Below the pieces are notes generated by a model. That model saw nothing but the letters and a program-made list of their open reading frames with translations. It was not told where the DNA came from and made no database searches. Positions 1 to 6,400 of a stretch of 6,522 bases of DNA are shown here, piece by piece. The stretch spans positions 1 to 6,522 of the forward strand of contig JABMQV010000833.1 in assembly GCA_013203065.1 (NCBI GenBank). The letters run 5' to 3'. The DNA comes from Desulfobacteraceae bacterium (lineage in GTDB: Bacteria; Desulfobacterota; DSM-4660; Desulfatiglandales; Desulfatiglandaceae). Both the position numbers and the translations under genes were made by a program. Position 1 is the stretch's first letter. Each line of letters opens with the position of its first letter.

Positions 1-399
1 CCCCAAGAGATGTACGGGTTTTGTATCCCCGAACTTGAAAAACTGGGGATCCCAGCGAGGAAAATACGAAAAGAGGCCTACGGCCCACCCGCAAGGATTT
101 CTGATTATCCTGGCTGGCCTCAGGAAATAAAGGAACAAGACCCTGTTGCCATAAAGGTCAAAGGTCATAAAATTCTGGAAGGCCGGGCAGGAGAACCGCT
201 CCTGGTGACTCTGGAAAAGGCCGGCCTCGTGCCCCCATCCCTCTGCCGTTCAGGTGAATGCAGTTTGTGCAGGGTAAAACTCTTGTCGGGAAAAGTCTTT
301 CAGCCCCCCGGGGCCCTGGTTCGTAAATCGGACACCCAATTTGGATATATTCATTCCTGCGTCTCGTATCCACTTGAAGATCTGGAGGTCTTGATATAG
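1..399 (+). CDS. C-terminal part of a flavin reductase / [2Fe-2S] ferredoxin fusion protein (5' end outside window)
   Basis: The reading frame is open from the first base, and the first residues (PQEMYGF) look like the end of a ferredoxin-reductase NAD-binding domain, where a CGPxxMY motif normally sits. The ATG at 10 is therefore probably internal and the gene begins left of the window. After a linker of about 40 residues comes a plant-type [2Fe-2S] ferredoxin domain. Its cluster ligands are visible as C-x4-C-x2-C (residues 82, 87 and 90, counted from the window edge) and a fourth Cys at 120, 30 residues later. Proteins of this layout pass electrons from NAD(P)H through a flavin to the iron-sulfur cluster and on to a partner oxygenase, reductase or other enzyme in the cytoplasm. 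The partner cannot be identified here. The ferredoxin domain is certain; the reductase part is inferred from a few residues. The MBL-fold gene follows 128 bp downstream. Confidence 0.85.
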   Translation, partial: PQEMYGFCIPELEKLGIPARKIRKEAYGPPARISDYPGWPQEIKEQDPVAIKVKGHKILEGRAGEPLLVTLEKAGLVPPSLCRSGECSLCRVKLLSGKVFQPPGALVRKSDTQFGYIHSCVSYPLEDLEVLI

Positions 400-410
400 A
401 GACGGCGGAG

Positions 411-438
411 AATTGAAAATTGACGATTGAAGATTGAA
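411..438. repeat. Degenerate heptamer tandem repeat (AATTGAA/GATTGAA)
   Basis: Four head-to-tail 7 bp units are seen: AATTGAA, AATTGAC, GATTGAA, GATTGAA. The array starts 11 bp after the ferredoxin stop codon and lies in the gap before the MBL-fold gene. It is the same style of short-period repeat seen at 3344-3425. Its function is unknown. Confidence 0.75.
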
Positions 439-527
439 ATTTTGTGGTGCTAAGGATTATTGAGAATTTACCAATTTTGTTGCAAAGGGACGAAAGAGTC
501 CCCCACACCTATTTGAGGATTATGGAA

Positions 528-1502
528 ATGATTGAAGAAATCTTACCGGACCTTTTCCGAATCAAGATCCCCCTTCCCAAAAGCCCTCTCAAGTACCTCA
601 ACTCGTACGTAATCAGGGGCCCGGAGAGGAATATGATCATTGATACGGGGCTAAATCGAAAAGAATGTCTGGAGGCAATGCTTGACGGTCTCAGGGATCT
701 GGAAATTGACCTAAAAAAAACGGACCTCTTTATTACCCATCTCCATGCAGATCACTTTGGCCTCGTATCCAAACTGGTCACGGATGGGACCAAAACATAC
801 TTTAACCGCCCGGACACCGAGATCATCGAGACCTTCGGGGGCTGGGAACCCATGCTCGAATATGCCGGCCTTATGGGCTTTCCAAGGGATGAGCTCCGAA
901 ATGCCCTTGATAGCCATCCCGGTTTCAAGTTCAAGTCGGAGTGGATCCCCGAACTGAGCATCCTGAGCGATAACGATACTCTCAAAGTCGGAGACTTTCT
1001 TTTCAAATGCATAGAAACCCCCGGCCACACCAGAGGCCACACATGCCTCTACGAGACTTCAAAAAAGATTTTTGTCGCCGGAGACCACATCCTCAATGAT
1101 ATAACCCCCAACATTCAATGCTGGTCCGATCAGGAAAATCCATTGGGGGATTATCTGGCCAGTCTGGATAAGGTCCGTGATCTGGAGGTGGATCTTGTGT
1201 TGCCCGGACACCGGCGCCTTTTCAGGAACCACAGGGAGCGGATCGAAGAACTGGAAAGACATCATAGCCAGAGGATCCAAGAAGTCCTCAAGATACTAAA
1301 GGGAGGTCCCCAAAACGCCTTTCAGGTTGCCTCGAAGATGACATGGGACATCGCAATCGAGTCCTGGGATCTGTTTCCCTTGGCACAGAAATGGTTTGCC
1401 ACCGGAGAGGCGATTTCCCACCTGAGATACCTTGAGGAAACACGGGACATCGCCAGAGAGACAGGAAAGGAAACAACCCTGTTTTTCTTGAATCAGGCAT
1501 AA
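528..1502 (+). CDS. Metallo-beta-lactamase-fold hydrolase
   Basis: This is a 324-residue cytoplasmic metal-dependent hydrolase of the glyoxalase II/LACTB2-like part of the MBL superfamily. The metal-binding set is complete: HLHADH at residues 71-76, His in PGHTRGH at about 167, Asp in AGDH at about 186, and His in LPGH at about 228. The last 90 residues are helical, with a GEAISHLRYL segment typical of the small C-terminal domain of this subgroup. The start was chosen at ATG 528 because GAGG at 515-518 lies 9 bp upstream and the N-terminus (MIEEILPDLFRIKIPLP) matches family starts. The frame stays open up to a GTG at 444, and an ATG at 522 is an alternative. Likely substrates are thioesters or other esters. 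Its position before a crotonase suggests acyl-CoA or acyl-thioester hydrolysis, but this is inference only. Confidence 0.9.
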   Translation: MIEEILPDLFRIKIPLPKSPLKYLNSYVIRGPERNMIIDTGLNRKECLEAMLDGLRDLEIDLKKTDLFITHLHADHFGLVSKLVTDGTKTYFNRPDTEIIETFGGWEPMLEYAGLMGFPRDELRNALDSHPGFKFKSEWIPELSILSDNDTLKVGDFLFKCIETPGHTRGHTCLYETSKKIFVAGDHILNDITPNIQCWSDQENPLGDYLASLDKVRDLEVDLVLPGHRRLFRNHRERIEELERHHSQRIQEVLKILKGGPQNAFQVASKMTWDIAIESWDLFPLAQKWFATGEAISHLRYLEETRDIARETGKETTLFFLNQA

Positions 1503-1609
1503 TGGTATGAGATTTGGATAAGAAAAGATCGGGACCTTGCTGTGATTTCGACCGGGTCAATGAAAAAATAATCACCCCCTCATTCGTAAAATGAAAGGAG
1601 CGATTCACT

Positions 1610-2443
1610 ATGAGTAATAAAACCACCGACGAGAAGGACTTTGTGACTTACCATAGAGATGGCCACGTGGGATTCATAACATTGAACAGACCGGAAAAGC
1701 GAAACGCTCTGAATCCCGCGGTTTGGGGTTCTCTGGACAGTGCCATAGGGCTGGCTGAAGAAGATGGAGATGTCAGGGTAGTCATACTGCAGGGAGAGGG
1801 AAAATCCTTTTGCGCCGGCCTGGATCTCAGCCCTGAAAATGAGCTGTTTTCGGTTGTAGGCATGGACCCCACCGCATCCCAGAAGGTAGAATTTTTCAGG
1901 GAAGTCAGAAAGACCCAGGACATCCACACAAGGCTGGAACTCCTTCAAAGACCCACCATCGCCATTATCCAGGGCCACTGCCTGGGGGCAGGACTGGAGT
2001 TGGCCCTCTGTTGCGATATCAGGCTGTGCTCCTCAGAGACCCTGTTTGCCCTGCCCGAGGCAAAACTGGGGTTTATCACTGACGTGGGGGGGCTCCAGCG
2101 GTTGCCCAAGGTCGTGGGAAAAGGCCACGCCCGTGAAATCGTCTTCCGGGGACACAGGTTTGACGCGAAACGGGCCCAGGTTATCAATCTGGTAAATGAT
2201 GTCTGTCCGGACGAGGAGACCCTCCGGGCCAAGGCCTTGGAAATGGCGGAAGAGATTGCAGGCAATCCTCCCTTGGCGGTCCAGGGGGCCAAGGATGTTC
2301 TGCTCTTTGACGAGGAGGCGACCCTCACTGAATCTCTCGAATATAACGCGGCCCGATCCAGCATGATCGTTCCTTCGGAAGACCTCTCCGAGGCCGTAAC
2401 CGCCTACCTGGAAAAACGGCAGGGGGAATTCAAAGGGGCCTGA
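1610..2443 (+). CDS. Crotonase-family protein, resembling delta3,5-delta2,4-dienoyl-CoA isomerase / enoyl-CoA hydratase
   Basis: This 277-residue crotonase acts on acyl-CoA thioesters in beta-oxidation-type pathways. The oxyanion-hole segments are visible: SFCAGLDLS (residues 66-74) and GHCLGAGLELA (122-132). The stretch TDVGGLQRLPKVVG (157-170) and the later LAVQGAK...ESLEYNA pattern are much closer to mitochondrial ECH1 dienoyl-CoA isomerase than to ordinary enoyl-CoA hydratase. The acidic residues E130, E150 and D158 have the same 20 and 8 residue spacing as the rat ECH1 catalytic set D176, E196, D204, with Glu in place of the first Asp. The start is well supported by AAAGGAG at 1594-1600, 9 bp before the ATG. 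It lies 107 bp after the MBL-fold gene and converges on maoC. Family membership is certain; the isomerase reaction is probable but unproven. Confidence 0.93.
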   Translation: MSNKTTDEKDFVTYHRDGHVGFITLNRPEKRNALNPAVWGSLDSAIGLAEEDGDVRVVILQGEGKSFCAGLDLSPENELFSVVGMDPTASQKVEFFREVRKTQDIHTRLELLQRPTIAIIQGHCLGAGLELALCCDIRLCSSETLFALPEAKLGFITDVGGLQRLPKVVGKGHAREIVFRGHRFDAKRAQVINLVNDVCPDEETLRAKALEMAEEIAGNPPLAVQGAKDVLLFDEEATLTESLEYNAARSSMIVPSEDLSEAVTAYLEKRQGEFKGA

Positions 2444-2466
2444 ACAGAACCAGGGGAAGGGCTTTC

Positions 2467-2487
2467 AAAAAAACCTATTGCGGTTTT
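2467..2487 (-). terminator. Probable weak intrinsic terminator at the end of maoC
   Basis: Read on the minus strand, AAAACC (2487-2482), a six-base loop and GGTTTT (2475-2470) form a 6 bp hairpin that runs into a seven-base T-run (2473-2467). It overlaps the maoC stop codon and lies in the 31 bp gap between two converging genes. The stem is short and AT-rich, so termination strength is uncertain. In the plus direction only four T residues follow. Confidence 0.4.
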
Positions 2488-2906
2488 GGCTTGGGAGGGC
2501 TTACGATCGCTTCACCTTCCAGGACCACGGTGCCGTCCTGTATGGCACAGGTCGTTTTCAACCTGACCCTGTTCTTCTCCGGGATGATTTCCACCACCTC
2601 TGCGCGTGCGGTCACGGTATCCCCCATGCGCACAGGCGCCAGGAACTTAAGTTGCTGACTGATATAAATGGTCCCTGGGCCGGGCAATTGGCTTGCAATG
2701 ACCGTGGAAATAAACCCCCCCGTCAGCATGCCGTGGACGATCCTGCCCTTAAAAAAGGTGTTCCGGGCGTATTCCTCATCCACGTGGGCGGGATTGAAAT
2801 CCCCGGTGATCCCCGCATAGAGATAGACATCCGACTCCGAAATCGTCTTCGAAAACTGTGCCGCGTCCCCTAACTTGAGTTCCTTGATACTCTTTCCTTG
2901 CTTCAT
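2475..2906 (-). CDS. MaoC-like hot-dog dehydratase, (R)-specific enoyl-CoA hydratase type
   Basis: This 143-residue single hot-dog protein is the usual size for PhaJ/MaoC-type hydratases, which add water to trans-2-enoyl-CoA to give (R)-3-hydroxyacyl-CoA. The hydratase motif is clear: AGITGDFNPAHVDEEYA (residues 31-47), with the catalytic Asp36 and His41, followed by GRIVHGMLTGGFIS (54-67), typical of this group. The C-terminus is a short Pro/Lys tail. The ATG at 2906 was chosen because it gives the normal N-terminus. The frame also reaches a TTG at 2945, which would add 13 atypical residues. The Shine-Dalgarno signal is weak (AGG, 6 bp upstream). It follows the glutaredoxin gene with an 82 bp gap and may share its transcript. 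It may serve fatty-acid or polyhydroxyalkanoate-type metabolism; the substrate is unknown. Confidence 0.92.
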   Translation of the reverse strand: MKQGKSIKELKLGDAAQFSKTISESDVYLYAGITGDFNPAHVDEEYARNTFFKGRIVHGMLTGGFISTVIASQLPGPGTIYISQQLKFLAPVRMGDTVTARAEVVEIIPEKNRVRLKTTCAIQDGTVVLEGEAIVSPPKPKPQ

Positions 2907-2988
2907 ATCAAACCTATAGAGTGTCTCAGGATTTTGCCAAAACAAATAGTGCCTCGCCAGCGCCCATTCTCAAAAAGGACAACACCCG

Positions 2989-3246
2989 CTATACCCCCAG
3001 CATGGAATCCAGGGACCCCTCGCGTTCGAGTGCATAGAGTTCATCACAGCCGCCCACGTGGTTGCCGTCTATGAAAATTTGGGGCACTGTCCTCTTGCCC
3101 CCACTCCTCTTTACGACTTCTTCAGCCAGTGTCATGTCCTGATCCGTGCGAAACTCCCGGTAATCGACTCCTTTTGACTCCAGAAGGTTTTTTGCCTTGA
3201 TACAATAGGGGCATGTCTTTGATGTATAAATATCCACCGTTGCCAT
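2989..3246 (-). CDS. grxC: Glutaredoxin, GrxC type
   Basis: This 85-residue dithiol glutaredoxin consists of a single thioredoxin-fold domain, the normal length for bacterial Grx3-type proteins. The active site CPYC is at residues 12-15. The cis-proline motif TVPQIFIDG (53-61) and the glutathione-binding GGCDEL segment (65-70) are also present. It reduces disulfides or mixed glutathione disulfides in the cytoplasm, using glutathione or a similar low-molecular-weight thiol. The start is firm: AAGGAG (3260-3255 on the minus strand) sits 8 bp before the ATG. An inverted repeat overlaps this ribosome-binding site. A GCS2-like gene lies 180 bp upstream on the same strand, a suggestive pairing because that family makes gamma-glutamylcysteine. 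No glutathione synthetase is present in the window. Confidence 0.95.
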   Translation of the reverse strand: MATVDIYTSKTCPYCIKAKNLLESKGVDYREFRTDQDMTLAEEVVKRSGGKRTVPQIFIDGNHVGGCDELYALEREGSLDSMLGV

Positions 3247-3254
3247 AACTTGTG

Positions 3255-3280
3255 CTCCTTATCTTTAGTCCTTAAGATAA
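3255..3280 (-). promoter_or_regulatory. Ribosome-binding site of grxC overlapped by a 7 bp inverted repeat
   Basis: On the minus strand, TTATCTT (3280-3274) and AAGATAA (3265-3259) are perfect inverted copies around an 8-base spacer. The last two A bases of the right arm are the first two of the AAGGAG ribosome-binding site (3260-3255). In RNA the hairpin could partly hide that site; in DNA it could be an operator. Function is inference only. Confidence 0.4.
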
Positions 3281-3295
3281 TGGTAAACGTTCACG

Positions 3296-3330
3296 GGTTC
3301 AAAGGTTCAGAGGTTCAGGGTTCCGAGGTC
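3296..3330. repeat. Degenerate GGTTCAGA octamer repeat
   Basis: Units GGTTCAAA, GGTTCAGA, GGTTCAG, GGTTCCGA and a final GGTC lie head to tail, with an 8 bp period (one unit is 7). It is the first of three different short-period arrays between grxC and the GCS2-like gene. Confidence 0.7.
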
Positions 3331-3343
3331 AATCAACAATCGA

Positions 3344-3385
3344 AAGTCCGACGTCCAATGTCCGATGTCCGATGTTGGATATTCG
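3344..3385. repeat. Degenerate ATGTCCG heptamer repeat
   Basis: Six consecutive 7 bp units are seen: AAGTCCG, ACGTCCA, ATGTCCG, ATGTCCG, ATGTTGG, ATATTCG. The period is exact although the units vary. It lies 13 bp from the preceding array and has a different core sequence. No coding function is evident. Confidence 0.8.
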
Positions 3386-3390
3386 ACAGA

Positions 3391-3425
3391 TTTCAAGTTT
3401 CAAATTTCAAGTTTCAATCATCAAT
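3391..3425. repeat. Degenerate TTTCAAG heptamer repeat abutting the GCS2-like gene
   Basis: Five 7 bp units are seen: TTTCAAG, TTTCAAA, TTTCAAG, TTTCAAT, CATCAAT. The array ends one base before the stop codon of the GCS2-like gene. Its last units are close to the reverse complement of the units at 411-438, so it may belong to the same repeat family in the opposite direction. Confidence 0.8.
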
Positions 3426-3426
3426 C

Positions 3427-4350
3427 CTAAACCTCTTCCACTATGGAAATGAATCTTCTCCATTTCTCCTCAAAACGCCCGACGGGCAGACTATCCAGGG
3501 TTCTCATTTCCACGGTAGGCCCTTTGCAATTTATGCGAACATCCGTAAAAAGCGTGGTCATATGATAGAGAAATTTATCGAAGGTGATCTCTCCTTTTTT
3601 TCTGAAAGGCACGCCTTCCCGAAGGTCCACCGCATCCAGGGCAAAACGGACCAACCCTTTGGCCAACTCCTTTGCACTCCCAAGGTTTTTTTGGCTGCAA
3701 AGGGTCTGTCCACATCGGGTTGGATCGGTGTTATCCCAGATTTCCCGTCGATGCCGGGACATCCCGAATTCCTTAGTCACAGACAATTCGCAGAGTTTCC
3801 GGAAGAGTGGAGGCATCTCCTGCACACTGCGAATGACCACGTGGAGATGAATGGAGGCCGTGCCCTTCATCATTTCCCGCCCCCTGGTTCCAGCCCTTGT
3901 CACCCGCTCGTGCAGATTTCTGTAACGTTCGGAAGTTAGGCACAAAGGGGCATCCCCCCGGTCCGGGATATAGCCGACACCCAGGTATTCGATTCCCAGT
4001 GCTTTCAGGATAGCGGCGTTTGTATTCTTTATCTCTGATAACGCACTCCGAAACGTACCCTTATCCCAGCCAAACATGGGTGTGCTGTGGTATTCGATCT
4101 GCCCACCCGGCTCAAAGGTAATATATATCCCGGAGGGTGACACAAAACTCCCTTCATCCGGATCAAAACCGCATGAAGGTAGGAATCCATAAATTTCCCC
4201 CATATGATCCAGCGTAAGCGGGGTCCGGGAAATAAACTCATACTCGAACCCATAGCTCCGCGGGCCGTCCGGGACCCGTTGCCGCAGGACCTCCAGAAAC
4301 ATGTTGCTAAAACCTTCTAGAAACGCTTCGTATGTATTCCCGTCACTCAC
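3427..4350 (-). CDS. Plant-type (GCS2) glutamate-cysteine ligase-like protein, short at the C-terminus
   Basis: This 307-residue member of the GCS2 carboxylate-amine ligase family uses ATP to join the gamma-carboxyl of glutamate to an amine, classically cysteine. Landmarks in order: GFEYEF (residues 34-39, matching GTEHEKF), FEPGGQIEYHSTP (79-91, matching LEPGGQFELSGAP), LGVGYIPD (123-130), EMMKGTASIHLHV (159-171), WDNTDPTRCG (205-214), HMTTLFTDVR (263-272) and EMRTLD (281-286). Classical plant-type enzymes continue for roughly another hundred residues after the EMR segment, whereas this one stops 24 residues after it. The proposed start is a GTG at 4350 with only a weak ribosome-binding site. 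An ATG at 4302 with GAAGG 10 bp upstream is an alternative that would remove 16 residues. It lies 15 bp after the AsnB-like gene, so the two are very probably cotranscribed. The amine substrate is not known to be cysteine. Confidence 0.82.
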   Translation of the reverse strand: MSDGNTYEAFLEGFSNMFLEVLRQRVPDGPRSYGFEYEFISRTPLTLDHMGEIYGFLPSCGFDPDEGSFVSPSGIYITFEPGGQIEYHSTPMFGWDKGTFRSALSEIKNTNAAILKALGIEYLGVGYIPDRGDAPLCLTSERYRNLHERVTRAGTRGREMMKGTASIHLHVVIRSVQEMPPLFRKLCELSVTKEFGMSRHRREIWDNTDPTRCGQTLCSQKNLGSAKELAKGLVRFALDAVDLREGVPFRKKGEITFDKFLYHMTTLFTDVRINCKGPTVEMRTLDSLPVGRFEEKWRRFISIVEEV

Positions 4351-4365
4351 GACAGTCTACCCGTA

Positions 4366-6252
4366 TCAGCCAAAGAATTCTTCATACCAGAGGGTAAATA
4401 CAATGACAGCAAAGACCCGATCGGCAGCGGAGACCAGTGTCTCAGGCCCCACGCCCTCCGCTGAGACCCTCCCCGCCAGTTCTCTTACCATATTTCCACT
4501 CAAAATTCCCTGCTTTTCAACAACATCCCCCAACACGATTTCCTTCATGAAACCGGGCAGAGTGGAGGGATCACTCAGCCAGTCTGCCAGAGGAACGGTA
4601 AAGGGCTGTTTTTCCCTGTAACCGGTCTCTCTGTCCAGGACGGAATACTTGGTAAAGGCATGGCGACAGATCATTTTTTCCTGTCCCAGTCCCAGGTTGA
4701 CCTTGAAGCCCGGAGGAAGTGTCGCGGCAAATTCGGCCAACCGGTAGTCCAGGAAAGGCGTGCGCGTTTCCAGTGAGTGCCTCATGGATAGTTTGTCAAG
4801 CCGCAGAATAACATAATCCGGCAGACGAAAACGGCTCTCCATGGCCAGGGCCGCGTTCAACGGATGCTCGTTCCCACTCAAGGCCGGCAGGGCATCCTCG
4901 GGAAAAAGATCCGCAGGAGGTTCCGAGCCCATGAGTCTTCTCAATTCATCCCGGCTAAAGAGGCTCTCACTCTGGATGTAGCGTCTTATGGGGTCGGGGT
5001 CCCTTACGGCCATATAGGAAAGGAGTTCGGGATAGACCGCTTCCAGTTCTCTCTTCCCCTTGCCGGATAGATTGCCATACTCATGGGCAGCCATCTCGAG
5101 CAGGAATTTACGGTAACCGGCAAAGATCTCATCAGCGCCTTCTCCTGTCAGCACCACCTTTACGTGTCCGGCCGCCAGCCGACAGACTTGGTCCGTGGGA
5201 AAAACAGCCCCCAGCGAGATCGGCTCTTCAAGTGCCCCGACAATTCCGGGGAGTTGATCAAGGGACTCCCTGCCACAAATCTTCGTTATAAGCCTCACCG
5301 ACCCGAAAAGGTCCTCATTGGCCCTAAGAAACCTCTCCACCAACGGTAACTCGTTATATTTCTCTTCATCAAAGGCAAGGGTAAACAACCTGACATCAGG
5401 CCGCAGCCTCGCCACCCGCGATGCCACGGCCGAAGAGTCAATCCCACTGCTCAGGAAACTTCCCACCTCCACATCTGACCTGAGCCGGATGCGAACGGCA
5501 TCCGTGAACAGGGCATGGAACTTCTCTGCCGCCTCGTCCAGGCTCAAATCCGGATTCTCGCGGTCCAGACCATATTCCCAGTATCGCTCCACATGGTATT
5601 TCCCGTTTTCCAAGTCGTATTCCAGATAAGAACCGGGCGGCAACCGCTTGAGACCGTAAAACATGGTCTCTTCACCCGGAAGGTATCGATAGGTAAAGAG
5701 TGTACCCATCCGGCTGTGGTTGAGCCGTCTTGGAAGGCCGCTTCCTGCCAGCAACGGCTTTATTTCAGAAGAAAAGACAAAGTTCCCCTCCCAGGCAGCA
5801 TAATAGAGGGGCTTGATCCCGAATCGGTCACGAAACATCAGGAGTTTTTTCTGGATGGGGTCGAGGATGGCACCCGCATACATGCCATTCAGGTGCTGGA
5901 GAAAATCAAGACCCGTTCTCCGGTAGAGGTGGAGAGCCACCTCCGCGTCCCCCTTGGATACGAAAGGCTCATCCCTCACATCAGATCGAAGTTCAATATA
6001 GTTGTAAATCTGACCGTTACAGATGATGATGGATTGATCTTTCGGACATTGGATCGGCTGCATCCCCGTCTCCAGATCCAGGATAGACAACCTCACAAAG
6101 CCAAGCCCTATCCGACGATCCCCGACGGAAATAACCGTTTCCCTTTGATCGTCAGGTCCCCGATGTCTCTCAAGTCTCCCCATGCGGGAAAGACGTCTCA
6201 AAATTTCTTCCCCGTGAAGTGAACGGGAGACTATCCCGTATATGCCGCACAT
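4366..6252 (-). CDS. Glutamine-hydrolysing asparagine synthetase-like amidotransferase (AsnB family)
   Basis: This is a complete 628-residue two-domain enzyme. The N-terminal class II glutaminase begins with the nucleophile Cys2 (MCGIYGIVS). It has RHRGPDD (29-35), a glutamine-binding NGQIYNY (79-85) and KGDAE (100-104), and RDRFGIKPLYY (141-151). The C-terminal ATP-pyrophosphatase domain has the PP-loop LSSGIDSS (267-274), LTGEGADEIFAGY (368-380) and RLDKLSMRHSLETRTPFLD (484-502). Such enzymes activate a carboxylate as the acyl-adenylate and transfer ammonia released from glutamine; the housekeeping reaction makes asparagine from aspartate. Relatives also act in natural-product and cell-surface pathways, so the substrate is open. 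The ATG is preceded by AAGGG 9 bp upstream. TATATT (6276-6271) could be a -10 box, but no convincing -35 is seen. It heads a likely operon with the GCS2-like gene 15 bp downstream. Confidence 0.93.
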   Translation of the reverse strand: MCGIYGIVSRSLHGEEILRRLSRMGRLERHRGPDDQRETVISVGDRRIGLGFVRLSILDLETGMQPIQCPKDQSIIICNGQIYNYIELRSDVRDEPFVSKGDAEVALHLYRRTGLDFLQHLNGMYAGAILDPIQKKLLMFRDRFGIKPLYYAAWEGNFVFSSEIKPLLAGSGLPRRLNHSRMGTLFTYRYLPGEETMFYGLKRLPPGSYLEYDLENGKYHVERYWEYGLDRENPDLSLDEAAEKFHALFTDAVRIRLRSDVEVGSFLSSGIDSSAVASRVARLRPDVRLFTLAFDEEKYNELPLVERFLRANEDLFGSVRLITKICGRESLDQLPGIVGALEEPISLGAVFPTDQVCRLAAGHVKVVLTGEGADEIFAGYRKFLLEMAAHEYGNLSGKGKRELEAVYPELLSYMAVRDPDPIRRYIQSESLFSRDELRRLMGSEPPADLFPEDALPALSGNEHPLNAALAMESRFRLPDYVILRLDKLSMRHSLETRTPFLDYRLAEFAATLPPGFKVNLGLGQEKMICRHAFTKYSVLDRETGYREKQPFTVPLADWLSDPSTLPGFMKEIVLGDVVEKQGILSGNMVRELAGRVSAEGVGPETLVSAADRVFAVIVFTLWYEEFFG

Positions 6253-6342
6253 TTGATCTTACCCTTAAGAAATATACGAAAACCTGTTGATATTTTTGGC
6301 ACTATTCCATTATTCCTTTTGATGTTTGCGAGTCGGGAATTA

Positions 6343-6386
6343 ATCTCGCCATTGGTTCACTGCCAAATCACCGCTGTGGGCGAGAT
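6343..6386. other. 8 bp inverted repeat enclosing smaller inverted repeats
   Basis: ATCTCGCC (6343-6350) and GGCGAGAT (6379-6386) are perfect inverted copies 28 bp apart. The interval can itself fold into TTGG/CCAA (6352-6355 with 6363-6366) and a short CAC/GTG stem. As RNA this would be a small multi-branched structure. It is not a tRNA. It lies upstream of the AsnB-like gene in a gene-free stretch. Confidence 0.45.
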
Positions 6387-6400
6387 CAGCAAGGCAAAGT

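Noticed and set aside
444..527. Upstream GTG start for the MBL-fold protein
   Set aside because: The extra 28 residues do not resemble the family N-terminus and there is no good ribosome-binding site; ATG 528 has GAGG at a normal distance.
2478..2873. Plus-strand open frame opposite maoC
   Set aside because: The minus strand encodes an intact MaoC domain with its catalytic Asp and His; the plus frame is rich in unlikely His/Arg/Gly runs.
3296..3425. CRISPR array
   Set aside because: The units are only 7-8 bp, vary from copy to copy and have no spacers.
3250..3939. Long plus-strand open frame of 229 codons opposite the GCS2-like gene
   Set aside because: It runs through the repeat arrays and then antisense to clear GCS2 motifs. 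Its product has no recognisable domain, so it is a shadow frame.
5515..6222. Plus-strand open frame of 235 codons opposite the AsnB-like gene
   Set aside because: The minus-strand frame has complete glutaminase and PP-loop motifs over the same bases; the plus frame shows no domain.
6343..6386. tRNA gene
   Set aside because: There is an acceptor-like 8 bp stem, but the enclosed sequence is far too short and lacks T-arm and anticodon-arm consensus bases.
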